Positions 63,088 through 64,000 of a stretch of DNA of 64,000 nucleotides are shown piece after piece. The translations under genes and the position numbers were made by a program. The notes beneath the pieces are model-generated. The model was not told where the DNA came from and did not search any database. It worked only from the letters and a program-made list of their open reading frames with translations. Position 1 is the stretch's first letter. Each line of letters opens with the position of its first letter. Source of the stretch: Gloeobacter kilaueensis JS1 (GTDB lineage Bacteria; Cyanobacteriota; Cyanobacteriia; Gloeobacterales; Gloeobacteraceae); assembly GCF_000484535.1 (NCBI RefSeq), contig NC_022600.1, forward strand, positions 1,674,001 through 1,738,000. Reading direction: 5' to 3'.

Positions 63088-64000
63088 TCAAAAATCTAGC
63101 TTCAATTGGTTTTCGTCTATCAGCTTGGCGTCAGAGGAACTCTTACTCTCATCTTCGTCTTCGTCCGCAGTAGATCTCCAATAGCCATCGTCAATTCCAA
63201 ATTCAGACTCGTACCTCATAAGGTCTCCGAACTTCAAATAAGAATACTCTGGATTGAGCAAACTTCCTTGTTGCTGAAGGTACCTTGCCCACATCACTAC
63301 CTGCCTGAAAACAGCCAGATTCTTTTCTATCTCCTTGATTTTTCTTAGCTTCTCGTAAGCATTAGGTAACGGCAGGTACCCATTTTTTGTGAACCTGTAA
63401 GTGGGTTCAATTTCCAAATACCACTCCCCATCATACCGTTGAAATTGACCGATGAAAGCTGAATGCCTGTAATATTCGGACTCTGATTTTGAAGTGGTAG
63501 TAGTGCTGCTTGAATTCGTTTCTTTTGCCAGAGTTATCACTTTAGTTTTTGTTGAAAGCGTGGTTTTTTGAGAAGACTCTATTCTAGAGTAGCCTTTGAA
63601 AACTTCTCTAGATGTGATATTTTGAGTGGCTTTATATTTAAACTCTCTTGGTGCCAAATCAGGAGTTGGTCTAAAGTAAAAAATTCCTTTGCGAAATAGG
63701 AATCCTACTTCGTCATCCACACGTTCTCTTAAAGCGCTATTTAGAAGTTGTATGAACTGACGATATTTTTCTGGACTGTCAGTAGTAGACCATTCTGCAA
63801 CGTCAAACTCCTCCATTGTCGTTAAATCACAAACATTTTCATAACCATTGCTGGAAGGATCAAAAAATGAAAATATTGTGTTATCTTCGAGAAGCCAGTC
63901 TTGCCTTTTGCGTACATTACATTTTATCAGTTGATCGTTGATGGCTCTAACACTAGAAAATCTAGTTGCTGCGGCAAATATAGATGGTCCGATATGGTCT
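63088..64000 (-). CDS. APAZ-domain partner of short Argonaute (partial; N-terminal effector outside window)
   Basis: One minus-strand frame is open from the right edge to 63088 (304 codons). The APAZ part (C-terminal ~180 residues) is recognisable: YYRHSAFIGQFQRYDGEWYL, EPTYRFTKNGYLPLPNAYE, VFRQVVMWARYLQQQGSL and YLKFGDLMRYESEFGIDDGY. Upstream it reads GPSIFAAATRFSSVRAINDQ. APAZ proteins pair with short pAgos and carry effector domains such as SIR2, TIR or nucleases at the N-terminus. Here the effector is not visible. Ser/Thr- and Glu-rich stretches (NSSSTTTTSKSESE) form a linker. It ends 8 bp before the Argonaute ATG, so they are one operon. Confidence 0.88.
   Translation of the reverse strand, partial: DHIGPSIFAAATRFSSVRAINDQLIKCNVRKRQDWLLEDNTIFSFFDPSSNGYENVCDLTTMEEFDVAEWSTTDSPEKYRQFIQLLNSALRERVDDEVGFLFRKGIFYFRPTPDLAPREFKYKATQNITSREVFKGYSRIESSQKTTLSTKTKVITLAKETNSSSTTTTSKSESEYYRHSAFIGQFQRYDGEWYLEIEPTYRFTKNGYLPLPNAYEKLRKIKEIEKNLAVFRQVVMWARYLQQQGSLLNPEYSYLKFGDLMRYESEFGIDDGYWRSTADEDEDESKSSSDAKLIDENQLKLDF

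Larger units (their letters stand above)
58256..64000 (+). mobile_element. Integrative island at tRNA-Gly(TCC), right end outside window
   Basis: The interval begins at the 3' end of the tRNA, continues with a tyrosine integrase 185 bp later, and then carries AT-rich genes unlike the GC-rich chromosome to the left. The cargo is a short-pAgo defence operon disrupted by an IS66. No second copy of the tRNA 3' end was found within the window, so the distal att site must lie beyond 64000, if it exists. Confidence 0.7.

Noticed and set aside
1-64000. CRISPR arrays or tandem spacer repeats
   Set aside because: No regularly spaced identical repeats with unique spacers were seen; the tandem repeats found are coding units or palindromic clusters.

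Overview
The window is about 64 kb of GC-rich bacterial chromosome, dense with genes and cyanobacterial in character. Supporting genes are chlD (Mg-chelatase D subunit), a cyanobacterial-type F1 gamma subunit with the insertion typical of photosynthetic organisms, a DUF1830 protein, a CCB-like cytochrome b6f heme-assembly protein, a HAS-barrel-type protein, and several short secreted proteins I could not place. The gene mix, GC content and isolated atp gamma gene suggest a Gloeobacter-type thylakoid-less cyanobacterium. That is an inference from gene content and was not tested by any search.

Layout. 1-18.8 kb is mostly housekeeping: ubiD (cut by the left edge), trpS, gltA, comM, rimO, atpG, hisF plus a CCB-like gene, a CHASE2 histidine kinase, an RlpA-like protein, and a lipid pair (AMP-dependent acyl-CoA synthetase and PlsC-like acyltransferase). 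18.9-26.4 kb holds an NCS2-like permease, a four-gene DUF4129-DUF4350-MoxR-DUF58 operon, an MKxD-repeat exported protein with a strong terminator, and a cytochrome b plus molybdopterin oxidoreductase pair. 26.4-34.3 kb holds panE, a large FG-GAP/VCBS surface protein cut cleanly by an IS630-family element, and a double-domain M16 protease. 34.4-41.3 kb holds a TPR protein, a protein with diadenylate-cyclase signature motifs, cobU, an ABC ATPase, DUF427, an orphan ParB and a 960-bp AT-rich gap with a minus-strand terminator that serves no visible gene. 41.3-46.8 kb is a tandem pair of TonB-dependent receptors, followed by a GC-rich repeat cluster. 47-58.2 kb returns to housekeeping: lysS, chlD-nudix, TetR, obgE, malQ, an amidase and tRNA-Gly.

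From tRNA-Gly(TCC) at 58.2 kb to the right edge lies an integrative island: a tyrosine integrase just downstream of the tRNA, then AT-rich cargo. The cargo is a short prokaryotic Argonaute (MID-PIWI) preceded in the same operon by an APAZ-domain partner that runs off the window edge. The Argonaute gene is split by a 1497-bp IS66-family element with a perfect 8-bp target duplication (GATTGGAC). Removing the IS and one duplication restores one open frame of about 491 codons. This short-pAgo defence system is the most notable system in the window; it is broken as sequenced and its effector domain lies outside the window.

Both transposon insertions are clean enough to reconstruct the ancestral genes exactly. 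Family names come from motif recognition; no database search was run.
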